A DNA stretch of 6,047 bases, from contig DJFE01000019.1 of NCBI GenBank assembly GCA_002432025.1, positions 190,702-196,748 of the forward strand, written 5' to 3'. Position 1 is the stretch's first letter, and each line of letters begins with the position of its first letter. Position numbers and translations under genes: made by a program. Shown in pieces: positions 6,009 through 6,047 of the stretch. The notes below the pieces were generated by a model, which saw only the letters and a program-made list of their open reading frames with translations, had not been told where the DNA came from and did not search any database. This DNA is from Candidatus Avelusimicrobium stercoris (GTDB lineage: Bacteria; Elusimicrobiota; Elusimicrobia; Elusimicrobiales; Elusimicrobiaceae).

Positions 6009-6047
6009 AAGCACAAGCCGCGAGTATCATTTAAGCATTGAAGCCCT

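Overview
The window carries a core bacterial translation and transcription operon, rimP-nusA-infB, on the plus strand (about 1634-5999). Two single genes lie on the minus strand to its left: an outer-membrane beta-barrel protein (90-965) and a GNAT-family N-acetyltransferase (1115-1606). No mobile element, tRNA, rRNA, CRISPR array or sign of recent transfer is visible. No gap without a gene exceeds about 150 bases.

Organism: the exported protein has a Sec signal peptide, an eight-strand barrel and a C-terminal Phe, so the host has an outer membrane. GC content is intermediate, promoters are sigma70-like, and ribosome binding sites are of AGGAGG type. The general look, including the Lys/Ala/Thr-rich and Pro/Gln-rich IF2 N-terminus, reminds me of gut Elusimicrobiota. 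This is an impression that I cannot test here, and other Gram-negative phyla are possible.

Layout: 1-89 holds the terminator of the barrel gene and a second small hairpin. The barrel gene follows, then a 149-base gap with its probable promoter and the terminator of the acetyltransferase gene. Between the acetyltransferase and rimP, a 129-base divergent region contains a near-consensus extended -10 promoter for the operon. Right after its predicted start site comes a perfect 14-bp stem capped by a GCAA tetraloop. rimP, nusA and infB follow with a 45-base gap and then a 23-base overlap, so nusA and infB are probably translationally coupled. The last 48 bases hold half of a palindrome that spans the infB stop codon and no recognisable gene start. 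In many bacteria rbfA comes next.

How the genes work together: RimP matures the 30S subunit, NusA controls elongation, pausing, termination and antitermination, and IF2 places initiator tRNA on the 30S subunit. This grouping is conserved across bacteria. The two left-hand genes have their own signals and no evident functional link to the operon.

This is mostly an ordinary housekeeping region, and I found no new multi-gene system. The points most worth a second look are a Trp in place of the second Gly of the KH2 GxxG loop in NusA, an insertion of roughly 23-25 residues in the NusA S1 domain, the GNRA-capped hairpin at the 5' end of the operon mRNA, a divergent motif in IF2 domain III, and the composite disordered IF2 N-terminus.
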